A stretch of DNA of 64,000 nt from Aphrophora alni (lineage: Eukaryota > Arthropoda > Insecta > Hemiptera > Aphrophoridae), in NCBI GenBank assembly GCA_963513935.1, contig OY740768.1, positions 22,567,177-22,631,176 on the forward strand, written 5' to 3'. The position numbers were made by a program, and so were the translations under genes. This document shows, in pieces, positions 1 to 13,325 of this stretch. Each line of letters starts with the position of its first letter. Position 1 is the stretch's first letter. The notes under the pieces were generated by a model, which saw nothing but the letters and a program-made list of their open reading frames with translations, did not search any database and was not told where the DNA came from.

Positions 1-1108
1 TTTAGTGAATGATGGCCAATTATAATTATGTGTTTGTGGCTGAATAATGTCTGTGTGTAATTAAATATATCCTCGTCCACTGGATCACATCACATACAAT
101 ATTGTCGAAACAGGTATGATAGGCACTGGAACCTTCAAAACTCCTTTCTGTGGTGGTAAAAGTAACTAAATGACGTGCATAACCTCCATTATGCCGAAGT
201 ACATATGTTAATTTGATCTTATGAAACTCGTTCGATAATTCATTACAAAGCTAAATATCAGCACTCTTCATTCTAAATAAACCAATACTACCACCTATAC
301 GGTCAATGGAAAACTGCTATTTAAATTAGTACAACTGGTTTCTTATCTATGACATTGTAGCTCCTGTTCGTGTTGTTAGTAATGTGACTTATTAGAGTAT
401 TTTCAGTCATGGTAGAGTACTAACTGTATTTTCCAAAATAATCCATACACAGTATATATTCTTTGTAATTACTTACAATATTTGTCGTGATTTGGCTGTC
501 TAAGATTGTTTATAGGATCTATGAAGATATTCACCAGTGCCATGGTAATCCAACTAATATACCGAGGAAGAGTATTTTTTTAGAACATATCTAGATTTTC
601 CAATTCCATAGGGAAAACTGCTATACAACATGATAAATTTAAAGATAGTACGCATTTAAAATACTATACTAACAACATGATTTGGACCCACAGAAAAATA
701 TCATAGCAAATGCTAGTATAAACAAATGACCTTAAATCTGTCCACTGAATTAATATCCCTGAATTTTCGTTATATGCTAGTATAATAAAGTCAAACAAAT
801 AAAAAAGACAAAACAAGCAAAAATATCTCTGTCATTTCTCATTAGTTCTGTAGACCCACTGGAAAGATATTTATGAGATTTTTCTAAGAAGTAGGATAAA
901 GAAGTAGGTAAAGAGCAAATAAATGAAAAATCCACAATGTTCTAAAGGCATTCACGATATATTGATGAAGACAAACTTATTAGGTTTTTTCATATTTGTA
1001 GAGATTCACTGAATTAATGATACACATAAAATATCATATGTCATCAAATTTCCTTTGAAAAGTATCAATTTTTTTTCTCAAACTTCTAGTTCAATGACCT
1101 CTCCCATT

Positions 1109-1139
<31 letters not shown>

Positions 1140-1771
1140 CGATTATTACAGCTACGATGTGAAATTTTTTTTCCATGTTACCTTTGAGGCCTCCACAGAG
1201 ATGAGACACCGATATAGAAGAACATTGTATTATATCAATTTCAAACAGTTATATCATTGACAACCACAAGTTATAGTATATATCTACATATATTTCCTTC
1301 TAAAGTCGTAACATAATAAATATTCAAACATATATATCAAGTGACTTGTGCATAAGATTAGTACTCTATCTAGAACAACTTTAACCTCGGAATATTAAAC
1401 TTCCTTCCCTTGTAAATATCTAGGTTATACTCTGTGATTACTTTATAACCAGATCACGTTTTGAGAGTTTTAGAAAACTCGGAACAGCTTGAGGCAACTT
1501 TTATAATAAAGCTCAGATTTATGTTCGTATAGGAGAATATTTATTTTGCCATTGTCAGTTTTCTTTCTTTACAAGTTGATAATAAAATTTAGAACCACTT
1601 TCTTCAATCGTAGTTTATTAGGCTTATAATATGAAAGTTGCACGTAAGCATGACAGGAGTTTTATAATACATTCTTTTATTTATTTATAAGAGAGGGGTT
1701 GATTTTTACTTAAATAAACATTGTCAAAATTCATCTTACATAACAAGATTGATATGTATGTAACAAATATA
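1..1771. other. Non-coding AT-rich sequence upstream of the first fold-back
   Basis: No exon or recognisable element was found. There is one A-run of about 27 bp at 1109-1135. If the signal-peptide exon of the Side-family gene lies far upstream, this is intron sequence. Confidence 0.5.
1109..1135. repeat. Poly(A) tract
   Basis: About 27 consecutive A. No transposon body was recognised 5' of it. Confidence 0.9.
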
Positions 1772-3263
1772 CCGTATGATTTTTCAAAACTCCACGCCCA
1801 AATTATTTTTTAAAAAGAAAAACTTATTCAAATAAAGTTTACTGTAAATCTGTTTAGCCATAGAGGGAGTTTAAATTAATATTTCTACAAAACCTACAAC
1901 CACCTCTTTCACCCCCAAACAACCCCCAATTCCAAAACTTGTAATGGGTACCTAAGCTTTGTGATATATCAAAATGAAGGGCAGTAAACAATATGAATTT
2001 TGGCGGTAATAAAATAAAAATCGGCCTATGCGTTCACTAGCTACGTTTAAAGTAACATTTTATATTTTTTCGTAAAATTACATCAAAGTCTTGATTGGAG
2101 GTACTGAAAAAATCCAAACCGACTTTAAAACTTTACCAAAAAAGGTAGAAGGTTGTACAACATTAAAAACCATCCCTTTTACCCCCAATCAACCCCCAAC
2201 ACCAAATTTTGCTATCGGTACCTATGACTTTTGATATTATCAAATTAATTAAAGTACATAACAAGCAATGAGTTTTGGTGGTAAAAATTTTAAATCATCC
2301 TATGACTTCATAAAATATGATTTGAAATGCAATTTTGGTAGAACTGTACAAAAACTATGTAAAAACAAAATCAAGTTATTTATCGACTAACCTTTTTTTT
2401 TGTGTGGGGTCATTTAAAATCTGTTGTGTACAAGACCCCTCAACAAGCTGATCTACAAGACTTGAGAAAAAGAATTGTTCAAAAGTGTAGAGTAATACCT
2501 CGTGAAACATTACAAAAGGTCAGATAGGGTTTCAAAAAACAGACTCTTTTGTTGCTTGGAGAGAAATGGTGAACATCTTTTGTGATTTTTGTAAAGATAA
2601 CACCTCTTTTTATTACTAGTTTTGTTTCATTTTTAAAGGTACTGTACGAACTCGTAGATCATTAAACAATTTGTTTTTTGTTTTTTACGTAGTTTTTGTA
2701 CAGTTCTACCAAAATTACATTTCAAATCATATTTGATGAACTCATGGGCTAAATTAAATTTTTTTTTACGCCAAAACTCATTGTTTGTGTTACTTAATTT
2801 AACAATATCAAAAGCCATAGGTTCCGATGACAAAATTTTGAGTTGGGGGTGAAAGGGATGGTTTTCAATGTTATACACAACCTTCTATTTTTTCTGGTAT
2901 AGTTAACAAGTCAGTTTGAATTTTTTTAGCACCTCTAATCAAGATTTTAATGTAATTTTATGAAAAAAAAAATATATAATGTTATTTTTAAACGTAGTTA
3001 GCTAACACAAAGGCCGATTTTTATTCTATTACCTCCAAAACTCATACTTTCCTGCCCTTCATTTTGATATATCAAACCATAGGTACCAATTACAGGTTTT
3101 GGAGTTGGGGGTTGTTTGAGGGTGTAGGGAGTGGTTTTGGGTTTTGTACAAATGTTTTATTAAGCTCCCCCTATGGCTACACTGATTCACAGTAAACAAT
3201 ATTTTAATACCTTTTTTGGTTCAAAAATAATTAAGGTGGTGGAGTTTTGAATAAATCAGCCGG
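1772..3263. mobile_element. Fold-back DNA transposon derivative with TA target duplication
   Basis: The left part (about 1772-2370) and the right part (about 2680-3263) are diverged reverse complements over nearly 600 bp, around a core of about 310 bp. The ends read inward as CCGTATGATTTTTC on the left and CCGGCTGATTTATTC on the right. Both are flanked by TA (1770-1771 and 3264-3265), as in Tc1/mariner-type insertions. The core holds a transposase C-terminal remnant. Both arms share landmark stretches such as ACCCCCAA(T/A)CAACCCCCAA. Inferred: a non-autonomous derivative whose end was duplicated in inverse order. Confidence 0.75.
2398..2590 (+). pseudogene. C-terminal remnant of a DDE transposase (mariner/DUF4817 group)
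   Basis: One frame reads VWGHLKSVVYKTPQQADLQD and continues with RIVQKCRVIPRETLQKVR before a TAG at about 2526. The LWGxLKxxVY...L..LRxRI...IxxExL pattern is the C-terminal end after the last catalytic acidic residue in this transposase group. Everything upstream of it, including the first two catalytic residues, is absent. It lies inside the fold-back element and is probably its only coding trace. Confidence 0.7.
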
Positions 3264-3338
3264 TATATAATATACAATTGTACAATAAGAGTCTTAATAA
3301 ACAAAAAAGTAATTATTGTCTAAAATACATACACCTGT

Positions 3339-3342
<4 letters not shown>

Positions 3343-3375
<33 letters not shown>

Positions 3376-3396
3376 TTATTTATTTATTTATTTATT
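3343..3396. repeat. (TA)n followed by (TTTA)n microsatellite
   Basis: Simple dinucleotide repeat passing directly into a tetranucleotide repeat. Confidence 0.9.
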
Positions 3397-4207
3397 GTCT
3401 AATTTCCATTAAAGAGTATATGAAGATATATTTAATAAATAATTTTTAATTTTAAAAAATTAATTATAGTGTAATTTATAAAAAGAATATTGTATTATTA
3501 CAGATATAATAACAATGATGATGTTTCTTATTTACTTTTGTATGTTGAAATAGATAGTTCTCAAAAAATAAAAAGTTAAATTAGTCAAGAATTAACAATT
3601 TATACATTTTTATATATTTCTTAAATACTAACGATAGATTATAATGATTACTTCATAATATTAAAGCATGCGGAATGAGTTGGTTCAACCTTTTATCACT
3701 TATTATTAACCAACTTAGGAAGTTGTGTAGAGTAACTTACACCGGTAATTAGCAAGTATTTTTTTGCAATTATATTAATTAAGATATATGTACTGTATAT
3801 AGTTACCGTTTTTCATCCTGAATCTGATCCTGCAAAAATAAAGAAACCATGATGGTTTGATATTTAACATGACCGTGTCACATTTCATCTACATGTTTGT
3901 GTATTGTTTTTCCTTGCGGTCAAACATGTGTATCAACCGTTATGAAAAGTGGGTTTTGGTTCTACTAGTCCAAAAGATGTATGTATACAAAGTTTTTGTT
4001 TTTAATTTTCGTGTTATATGGCCACTAAAAACAGTAACTGCGTGGTTCCAAGGTATAAACAAATGTGTTTAGATTGGGAAAAAGCTTGTGTTAGGAAATA
4101 TTAAATATAAAGAAAGGATGTGAAAAAAGCATAACGCTTAACCAAAGCGTATAAAGTCAAATGAAATTTGAACAGTTTTCTAAAATTTTCCCATAGCGTT
4201 AACCTGG

Positions 4208-4209
<2 letters not shown>

Positions 4210-4250
<41 letters not shown>
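4210..4250. repeat. Poly(A) tract of 41 bases
   Basis: An uninterrupted A-run about 200 bp upstream of visible exon 1. A minus-strand reading frame through it encodes only polyphenylalanine and is not a gene. Confidence 0.95.
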
Positions 4251-4252
<2 letters not shown>

Positions 4253-4457
4253 TCTTACTCAATACTTTTATTGATATTTTCATTTATAGGAATTAAAACT
4301 TTTTCAACGTGTATAGGGTTAATATAGATTAAGTATTGAATGATGACCACTATACATCACAAAAACACCTCTAGCCCAGCACCTAGATCATAGAACATAC
4401 CTAACCAATCAAACATATCTTAGCCAATTATCTAACATTCTTTAAACTCTTTTCCAG

Positions 4458-4590
4458 TCGTACTCTCGGGGACAGAGGCCGTAGCAGGTGATGTTGCCAA
4501 ACTTCCTTGTGATACTTCTCCTCCACTGACAGGAGATAAAGTGCATTTAGTCATCTGGTACAAGGAGCCATCGGAAACACCAATATACAG
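4458..4590 (+). CDS. Exon 1 visible: first half of Ig1
   Basis: The exon follows a TTTCCAG acceptor and ends at a GTAAAG donor. It encodes residues 1-43 plus two bases of S44, including LPCDT with the first Ig1 cysteine (C17) and VIWYK with the core tryptophan (W33). The LPCD..PP....D.V.L..WYK pattern is a strong Side-family signature. The first two bases complete a codon begun in an upstream exon that was not found, so this is not the true first coding exon. The outgoing intron is phase 2. Confidence 0.92.
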
Positions 4591-7500
4591 GTAAAGTACA
4601 TTTTATCGAAAATGTAACATTGGATCCGTGTATATTGAACGTCTGAATATTTATTCATCACCACAATATACATAGTTTATATACAAAGACAATACAATGT
4701 ATATTATTTAATTAATACTTGGTGACAAATTGGGTAATCCAGCAGTATCTGATTAAGATTTCCCATTACTAACTTCTACAGTGAGTGCCCTATATACAAT
4801 TGAAAAGACAGATTTCTTCAGACATTATAAAGATGCTACAGTGTAATTACGCTATAAAATAAAATAACTTATTACTTTATATAAATATATATAATAATTA
4901 AATATCCCAAATTAATTTTGAAAAATCGGCTTCTCTCAATAAATAGTGTTTCAATATTAATATTTGTAATAACTAAAAGTGTGTTAAAAAATCTTCTGTT
5001 TGAAAATACTATTACGTTCGCCCCATATCACTGACACTTATTTTAACTGAAAACACTGTTTTTAAACATACTGCCAGAAGTGCCAGGTATTGTACAATGT
5101 AAAATGTTAAGAACTGTTTGGCCTAAATTTAAGATATTCATAGATCTCATACTACATACTAAAGTTTTTTTAAATGGTTAGAAACAACAACTAGTGTGCG
5201 TAGTATAAACAACCGTTTTCTATCCTCATTTAATACTACAGTTTCCATCTAATTTTTACGTTTATAAAATTATATTTTTGTTTTTATTTTATTGTTATTT
5301 CTGATGATGTTTTAAAAACTAAAATAACTTTTTATACTATTACTAATTTCTAAACAATACAAATTTCTTCTTTTTTTTACCATTAAAGGTTTTTATAAAT
5401 TAATTATCAAGGGATCAGAATAAACAAACGCTTGAACAAACAGATTAAGCTTACTAAGTGTTTCTTAAATAAAAATTCCCGTTTATATTAAACAAGAAGT
5501 TAATATTCTGTTCCAATTAAAATGTTATTGTTAATAATTCTGTTAAATTTATAAACATAACCAAATATTTAAATAAGTAAATTTTGATAACTTGAGCACT
5601 TTCTTTCTCTATCTGTTTTATTAATAAATGACAAATGTATAAGTATTTCTAACAATAATCAACATAAGATATCATTAACTGTTGGTATAAATACTGTATC
5701 AATTTTAACCATTCGTATTGTATATTTTTCTGAATAAGACTGAAATCAAATAATAGTTCTATATATATATATGAAGTTTAAATAAATTTATATATTACAT
5801 ATGCAGAATGCTGGCAATTAGAACAACTGTTTAGTTTTGAACGATTATAAAAATAAAAAATACTAGAGAATTATTGTTCCAACTGATGAGAATATCTCGA
5901 ATATGTATAATCAAGGTACGCTGTAAACCCCAGTATTAAACTATTGTTCATGTACAGTAAAAATTAATATATGCAAAATATTGTAAACTAAATCAAGAAC
6001 TTTATAGGTGTACAGCCTGTATTCAAATATACACAATAACTCTATCCCACTCCCACGCCTGGATAGAAAAAAAAACTAAACACTATTTTCCCCCATGCAT
6101 GCCAACAACAGATTTACAATTTATATAATCTTGTATTTTGATCTCATATTGTATTTATATATTGAAGACTCTACTTATTTGTTTTAAAACAACAATACCC
6201 CGTTTGCAATATAGAACACTTTCCATATTTGGCTTTCTAAAAACATAGTTGGTTATAGTTACTGTACAAACGTACTGATTTTGTAGAAAATAAGAGTATC
6301 AAATAGTTTGAAAATTTTGGAGAGTACAAACAAAACATGACTGAATTTCTAAACAAACGTAATTTATAATATTTTAGTTATTATAGGTTTATTATAACAT
6401 CTAATGTTATTAAACGAGCAATTCTTGCATTGTGTAAATTTTATCTTAAAAACTAACCTTGGGATTTTGATGAAATGTAGTGAATCTACAGCTTTTGGGT
6501 ACAAGAAAGCTACCAATTTTGGGAAACCTCATATAAAGGTTATTAACTAACATCGTCTAGATTTTTTTAAATCTACACTTCAAAACATTTCTCATTAAAC
6601 TATTTCAATGCTATGATTAGTCTTCTGTCGACTATATGAAGGTTCTATTTACAAAAGTTCTAATATTAATTACAAAGTAAAAACAAGCTTAAGAATTTTG
6701 TTAAAAAGGAGCGAATCCACTATTTTTGAGTTCAAAAAAGTGATTTATCTCGGGTTAAACTTTGGGACAACTTATTTAAAACAGAAACTTATTTATTTGG
6801 GACAACAGAATGTAAAGTTTGAAAATAAATTATTTTTACATTAAACACTGTAGTTGGAGTGGATCAACATAATTCACAAAACTACATATGGCTATCTTAG
6901 CAATAGATAAGTTATTATCCCTAATTTTTGTTCTGTCCATCTTTACGAATAACAAAATTACAATTTAACACTATTATCTCTCATGAGATTTGTGTTTATG
7001 TTCACAAAAAATGATATTTTGTTTCGAAAATTCTTACTATAATACAAACAATCAAAAACTGATCATTCATCTTTGATGATGATTCCTATTAAATTTCTCT
7101 CCGATTCATTTTACATTTTAATCTTTACAGTTTGACTTAGTATTACTATATTAGTAAAATATAAAATGTTTTATGTCCCCAGGGCTCGTTACTGAACAAT
7201 GTATCTTCCTATACTTCGATTAAATAAGTTGTTATATAAATCAATAATAAGAGGTGCTAAAAATTATTAATAAATATCAAATTTACTTTTAAATTCAACC
7301 AATACAACAGCCGTATAATGTGGCTATACAGACACACGCCTATATAAATTAATGTACTCCGATGCCTCACCGAAAATTACCACTTGTATTTTAAATTTAA
7401 ATTCTATTTTTTTTAATTGCACAGACCGTTTCAAAAATTTATTGCAGATTTTATTGTCACGTGGGACAATTTTATTTGTCATTTTGAACACTTCCATTTC

Positions 7501-10500
7501 AACCCCGGCGATGTGGAAGCAGTTGTGAAATAAAACCTTAAAATTTTTAATATTGAGGGGTTCTAACAGCACATTAATTTTAAAACTCATTAAAATATTT
7601 ATTCAAAGGTACACATTTTAAAATTTGGAAAGTTTTAGAGAAATTGTGTCCTAAAGTTTATAGCCAGTTTTTTTACATGGTTTTTGTTTCGGTTCATAAA
7701 TTTACACATTTCACCAACATCGCTGGCCAATTTTAAGATATACAATCTTCTAAGAGTTCCCTTTTTAATTATTGTTGATAACTCACAATAAATATTTTTG
7801 AATAGGAGCGACCAATATTTTGTTTGGATCTTAAATATTCATTTTGTAGTTAATTTGAACAAATCGATAAAGCTTATAACGTTGTGTTTTTTCAGTGTTG
7901 ATGCGAGAGGAAACAAGGCGCCAGAACAAGCAAAGCATTGGGCAGATGATTCTACTCTAGGAAGTAGAGCTTCCTTCCGCTTACATGATGTGCCTTCACT
8001 ACTAACAATACAAAGTGTCAAAGATGGGGATGGAGGGATTTATAGATGCAGAGTTGATTTTAAGAAATCTCCTACAAGAAATACCAAAGTCAATCTTACA
8101 ATTATATGTAAGTCATTACATAATGTATTTAATGTTTAACGACTCCTAAAGCAAAAATTTCATTGGATAGGTAATTTCGTCTGGAACATCTTTTTTTTTC
8201 TTGTTTGGGGAGTTGAGACAAGTTTAAAGTTTCCTTCCACAGTGCAAGAAATGTTCGGAACATACTGTTTGTAATAAAGTTGGAAAATAAGGTTTTTTGT
8301 ATAATATATCGGATGGATTTTAATGAAATCTGTGCCAAAATTATCTGCATAGAACCACACACCGTTTGTATTCGAACTATAAAGAGATTCCAGAATTATT
8401 TGTTAACTAATAGTTGCACTCCATTGTGCAGATCATGAAATACACATTTGCGCTAATCCTCAAGCTAACAGTTTTACACAGCATTGGTTTAATATATGTA
8501 GATATTTACCATCATTTGCACATACACGATAACCGAAAGAAACTTCTATTCCTCTTTAGCTTTGATATTAATTAAGATAACTAAATACGGTTTGCTGTTA
8601 TCTTCTTTGTAGTGAGAGGCTACTTCTATAGAATGGGGGGGGGCAAGGGGTAAGTCAAAAAAAATTTCAAATAGGATTTATGGTCACATGATGCATTATA
8701 TTAAAGCACTTAATATGAGACAAGAAAAACAACGTTTTACCACCGTAATTAAAACGGTGGTAATTAATGGCAAATAACTTTATTGCTGAAAACTGAATTA
8801 GAATATCTTAATTACAATAAAGACTGGGAGATACACTTTTCTTTTTCACAATCTTAATACAATCATATTAAAGACCACCATTTTAAGTTACGGTGGTCCA
8901 AACATTTTTTTCTTGTCTCATCAAGTCCTTTAAAATGATGTATTGTATGATAATATGTCTCAATTGTTGCTGCTCTTCTCCCAACCCCTAAAGTCCAAAA
9001 TGGAAAAAAAAAAAAATTGATCCCATTACTACAGTGATACCAGCAACCCCTCGCTACAAAGAAAATTTCCGCGCGCAAACCGTATTTACATTATCCTCAA
9101 GGTAGGAATGGGTCTGGGGTGGAGAGGAAAAGATGGGCTCCCACAATTTGTTTGTTGTGGTGGCTTTCAGCGGTACAATCCCAATACAAAAATATAGACC
9201 TCAAATGCTTCTAAACGCCTACCCTACTTTCGTTTCTTTTATTGGTGTAAATAAGAATTAAACATTTAAGAATTAACTTGTACTTAAACTTTAAGAATTA
9301 AATGTAGCTAAGCAGTAATTTGTGTACCTAGTTTTCTTGGAATGGGTTGTACCATCAAGTCAGGTTAGGGAAACAAGTAGAAGGGAGGACATGCCCATTA
9401 CAACAGACACACTCCTAGCCTGAGGGTACTGTAGCCACCTTATAAGATTCTTATAAAAATCCACTATGTATAAAATGAATATACAACGTTTCGAAAGTAT
9501 GAATCAACTTTGTTTTCAAGTAATAAACTAAAACGTGAAAAGAGCTAATGTATCCTAATACTCTGTGATTGTGTTAGAAACTACAAATAAAATTAGTAAG
9601 TTAAGGCTACAGACAGCTTTAACAACTACAAATATAAACAACCTGGATTATGTTCAGAATTGCATACTAATATAAGTTTTGTTTACTCAGATGACGTGAA
9701 TCGATCTGTATCGTCATTTTTTCCTTGTTGTTAATGGTGAATAACATCTTTATCATCAATAAAGTATAATAAAAGAGACTTCTAGCCCTTGAATACTCTA
9801 ATAGCATCAAAGGCTGGAAGAGGACAAAATTGGTCAGGAGAGGACCTGTGGTTGGAATCTAACCTAAGCCTAGACGGAGAGAGATGTGGTACCTCAGGAT
9901 TGTCACACCTGTATTTACTATAAGTGAACCCCTGAAAAAGACATAAAAAGAGAGAGAAGTTCTCCATTTAAATTATTTTCAGAAATATCTGTTGTAACAC
10001 TTTAGACATAAGTTGACTCATATAGATTATAATCACACACATGTATCATTTGTGCATGTTTGTATACATAGTTGGGCAGGATAATACCCGTGAAGATCTG
10101 TCAAAAACAATGGTTGATTTTTTTCATAATACGTTGACCAATATTTTTCATGAGAGTGTAAATAACCAAAAATTGTTATTACTACAGTACTTTTAGTGTT
10201 ATACTTTTCTCTCTAATAAATAAAAAAATATAACTTCCAATTTGTTAAAAGCTTTTTTACAAAATATAGTTTCTTCTTTATAATAATGTTGACCTCTATA
10301 ATTAATTAAACAAAAAGCATAGTATTCTATGTATTTTTAATACACTGTTACTGTCCTCTCGTATTTACTCAGCAGTATTAGTAAATATAGTTAACATTTT
10401 AGTGAAATTATAATTAATTGTTGCAATTACGGCAAAAACATTCAGAAGGGAAATAACGTCATACATAACGCTCGTGGAACAATACAATAATAGAATGACT

Positions 10501-13273
10501 GCCCTCAAATTGTTTGTAGCCCCCGGTTCTATGTTACAATAATTTTATCTAAAACATATTATTCGATCCATTGGTTTGGGTTAATAATTTTAATTTTAAA
10601 TATCAATTTTGTCAATTATTACTCTCTGATAATTGTAACAATACAATTTTTCATATTATTCTTTTGTGATCATTTTAAACACCTTTTAGGTCACTCTTAA
10701 CAGTCCTAAACAATAATTTACCTACAAATATTAAAATTAGATTTCCGGGCTGTACCGCTATGTTATTTTTTCAACATTAGTTACTAAAATTTCAATTTTT
10801 ATTTTAAACCTTTCTTGAAGAGTCCAATACACTGTGTACAATCCAGAAATCCAATTTTAAATGATTTTTGTTAACAATCATGTTTTCTTCCTCAAGTTTG
10901 AATTTATTAATTCAAATATGTTATTATATATAATTAGTCTGGATTTAATTAGGATTTATGTTGTGTAATCCAATGTACATAGGGAGAATAGCTATAAAAA
11001 ATCCACATTAATTTGAGTAAGGAACAAGTTTAAATTCAATTTCTACTCATAAAGTGAATGCCTCACATATTTACACAAATATGTCAAACTAAAATTTAAA
11101 GCAAATTTCACAAATGGATCCACTCATTTCTTTCTAAACATAAAACAAATTAACTTTGATATGTCACACATATCTTGTAAAACGCCTAAGTTAAAAAGAA
11201 AAACAGTACAAAATTGTCCAAATTAGGCAACTAAAGAAAGAACTGATGGAAAATGTTTATATTATGCTGTTCAACTAATGAAGACAAGGAACCTTTGACA
11301 GTTAATTAGTCGGAACAACAGTGAGATAAGCACACACATTCTGCCAACTAAGCAACCTTTACTTTGATGAATACACTTTTTATTAAAATCTTGAAGTTTG
11401 CCAAAAATTTCCTTCCTGTAAAACTTCATTTATATTGGTTTGAGTATAAAGTCTTTGTTAAGCTATCACAAAATCGTTTGTTGTAATCTTTAATATTAAA
11501 AAATATATTCACTCTCTCCTTCACATCATCCCAAAATGATCCTATGTTTATGAAACATAAAAAGTAGCTACTGTGGGTAGTTGAGAACTTTTTATTGAAT
11601 ATGTGGTTTAAATCAGTTCACACCAAAAAAAGACATAAATAGGGACACAGCATGTGCATGTGATGTGCACAAACGTACATACAAGGATAAATCTCAAGAA
11701 AACATGTTTCCTTAAGAAACTGTTCTACAAATTGAAGAAGAGTTACTGTGCTCATGTTTAATCAATCATGTGCCACTGCATTTGAATTAAAATGATAAAT
11801 TGCTTCTGCAGTAGATCTCAGACAAATATTTCAGAAGATGTAACTAATTAAATAACGCATAGATACTGTACATTCATTCTTACATAACCCTATTCACGTT
11901 ATCAGTAAACATTGATAAATGTATAAATATTTTTTTGAGATTACTAAATTAAATATACTACTTTCTCACAGTGTACAGAAAGTTATGAAATATGTTACTA
12001 TTTTGGGTTTTTCTTGGAAATATCCATTTTAAATCAGTGGAAAACAAACAAATCTTGGAATTATGTCTGTTCGTTATCGTTGTAGAATAATACAAAATGA
12101 ACTGATTATTATCAAATTTGTTATATTAAGTTGTAAATAAGAAAATATTGTTTCTAATAAATAACTAACTTATGTATTAGAGTTGACAGGCAATTTATAA
12201 ACGGCATTTTTTTTATACTAAGGAATAACCAGAGTATATAGATATAAACGATGTTTCTACCAACAATAAGTCATTTCTTTAAAACAAAGTATGCACAAAG
12301 CATCGTGAAAGCAACTAGGGTGGGATTGCCCCATACGTCATCCATTCCCCGGGGTGCGACTACTGTGAAAACTTTAACAACTTTAATTTTGCCGCCATAT
12401 ACTTTAATTTATTTTGTTTTCCACGACTCAGCTCCATTAATTTTAAATATGAAAAAGTACTGCGATCCAAAACAGAGTGCGTAATAAATATGCAATAAAT
12501 TCTTTTTAGCATTAGACACCCAGTGAGATTTTAGTTCATGATCTTATTTATTTATTACCTGTGTATACTTTTATGTTATCTGTATATAAAATTTTCAGAA
12601 TGTAGTGGTGTCTTCAAACAAATTTATCTGATCTTTGAACACAAGATATAAAAAAGTCCAAAAATAGTGTAAAACATTGCACTAACTATGTCACATGCTC
12701 ATCAATAAAACTAACAATATTCAACACCCTCTCCCAGAAAATGTCCCTATTCTATACATGAGAACAAAAACATCAATGCTTTATTACCGATAATTTGACC
12801 TCATAATTTTTTATGAAAAATAAATTAATATAGAAGAGTACTTTTTTTTAATACAGGAAAAAAAATTAAAAGATATACATATATATATATATATATAATC
12901 TATTTGAAATCAAGTTTTTAATGACAGAAGTAAAGGTTCATTGGCACACTGGTCTATGACACTAATTTTCACATACTGCCAACATCAGAACAAAATTGGA
13001 AGAATGAATTGTGAAAATTCAAGTCTTTTAAACAGTTCCATAGACATTTTTGTTTTTCCACCAAGAACTCCAAAACAAGCAGTTTTGTATATCATTTTAA
13101 TACAACAATATCCTCTTCTTAATAACAAACACACATAATTAGAATAATAAATGCTTTATTTATAACTAAATTGAACTTTTTTTTATGAATACTTAAACAA
13201 CAATTGTTCAGATTGCTGTGCTTAATTATTATCATCACACATTTGCATACATGGGATGAACATAAACAAAAAT

Positions 13274-13325
<52 letters not shown>

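Larger units (their letters stand above)
3264..4457. other. Non-coding stretch before visible exon 1
   Basis: It contains a (TA)n(TTTA)n microsatellite at about 3343-3396 and a 41-base A-run at 4210-4250. No coding signal was seen. Confidence 0.5.

Noticed and set aside
4101..4283. Minus-strand frame with a long polyphenylalanine stretch
   Set aside because: It is only the translation of the 41-base A-run.
8690..8945. Possible short fold-back with ACCACCG / CGGTGGT blocks
   Set aside because: Only scattered blocks pair; the ends and a target duplication are not visible.
13119..13322. Minus-strand frame of alternating C and V
   Set aside because: It is produced by the CA microsatellite.
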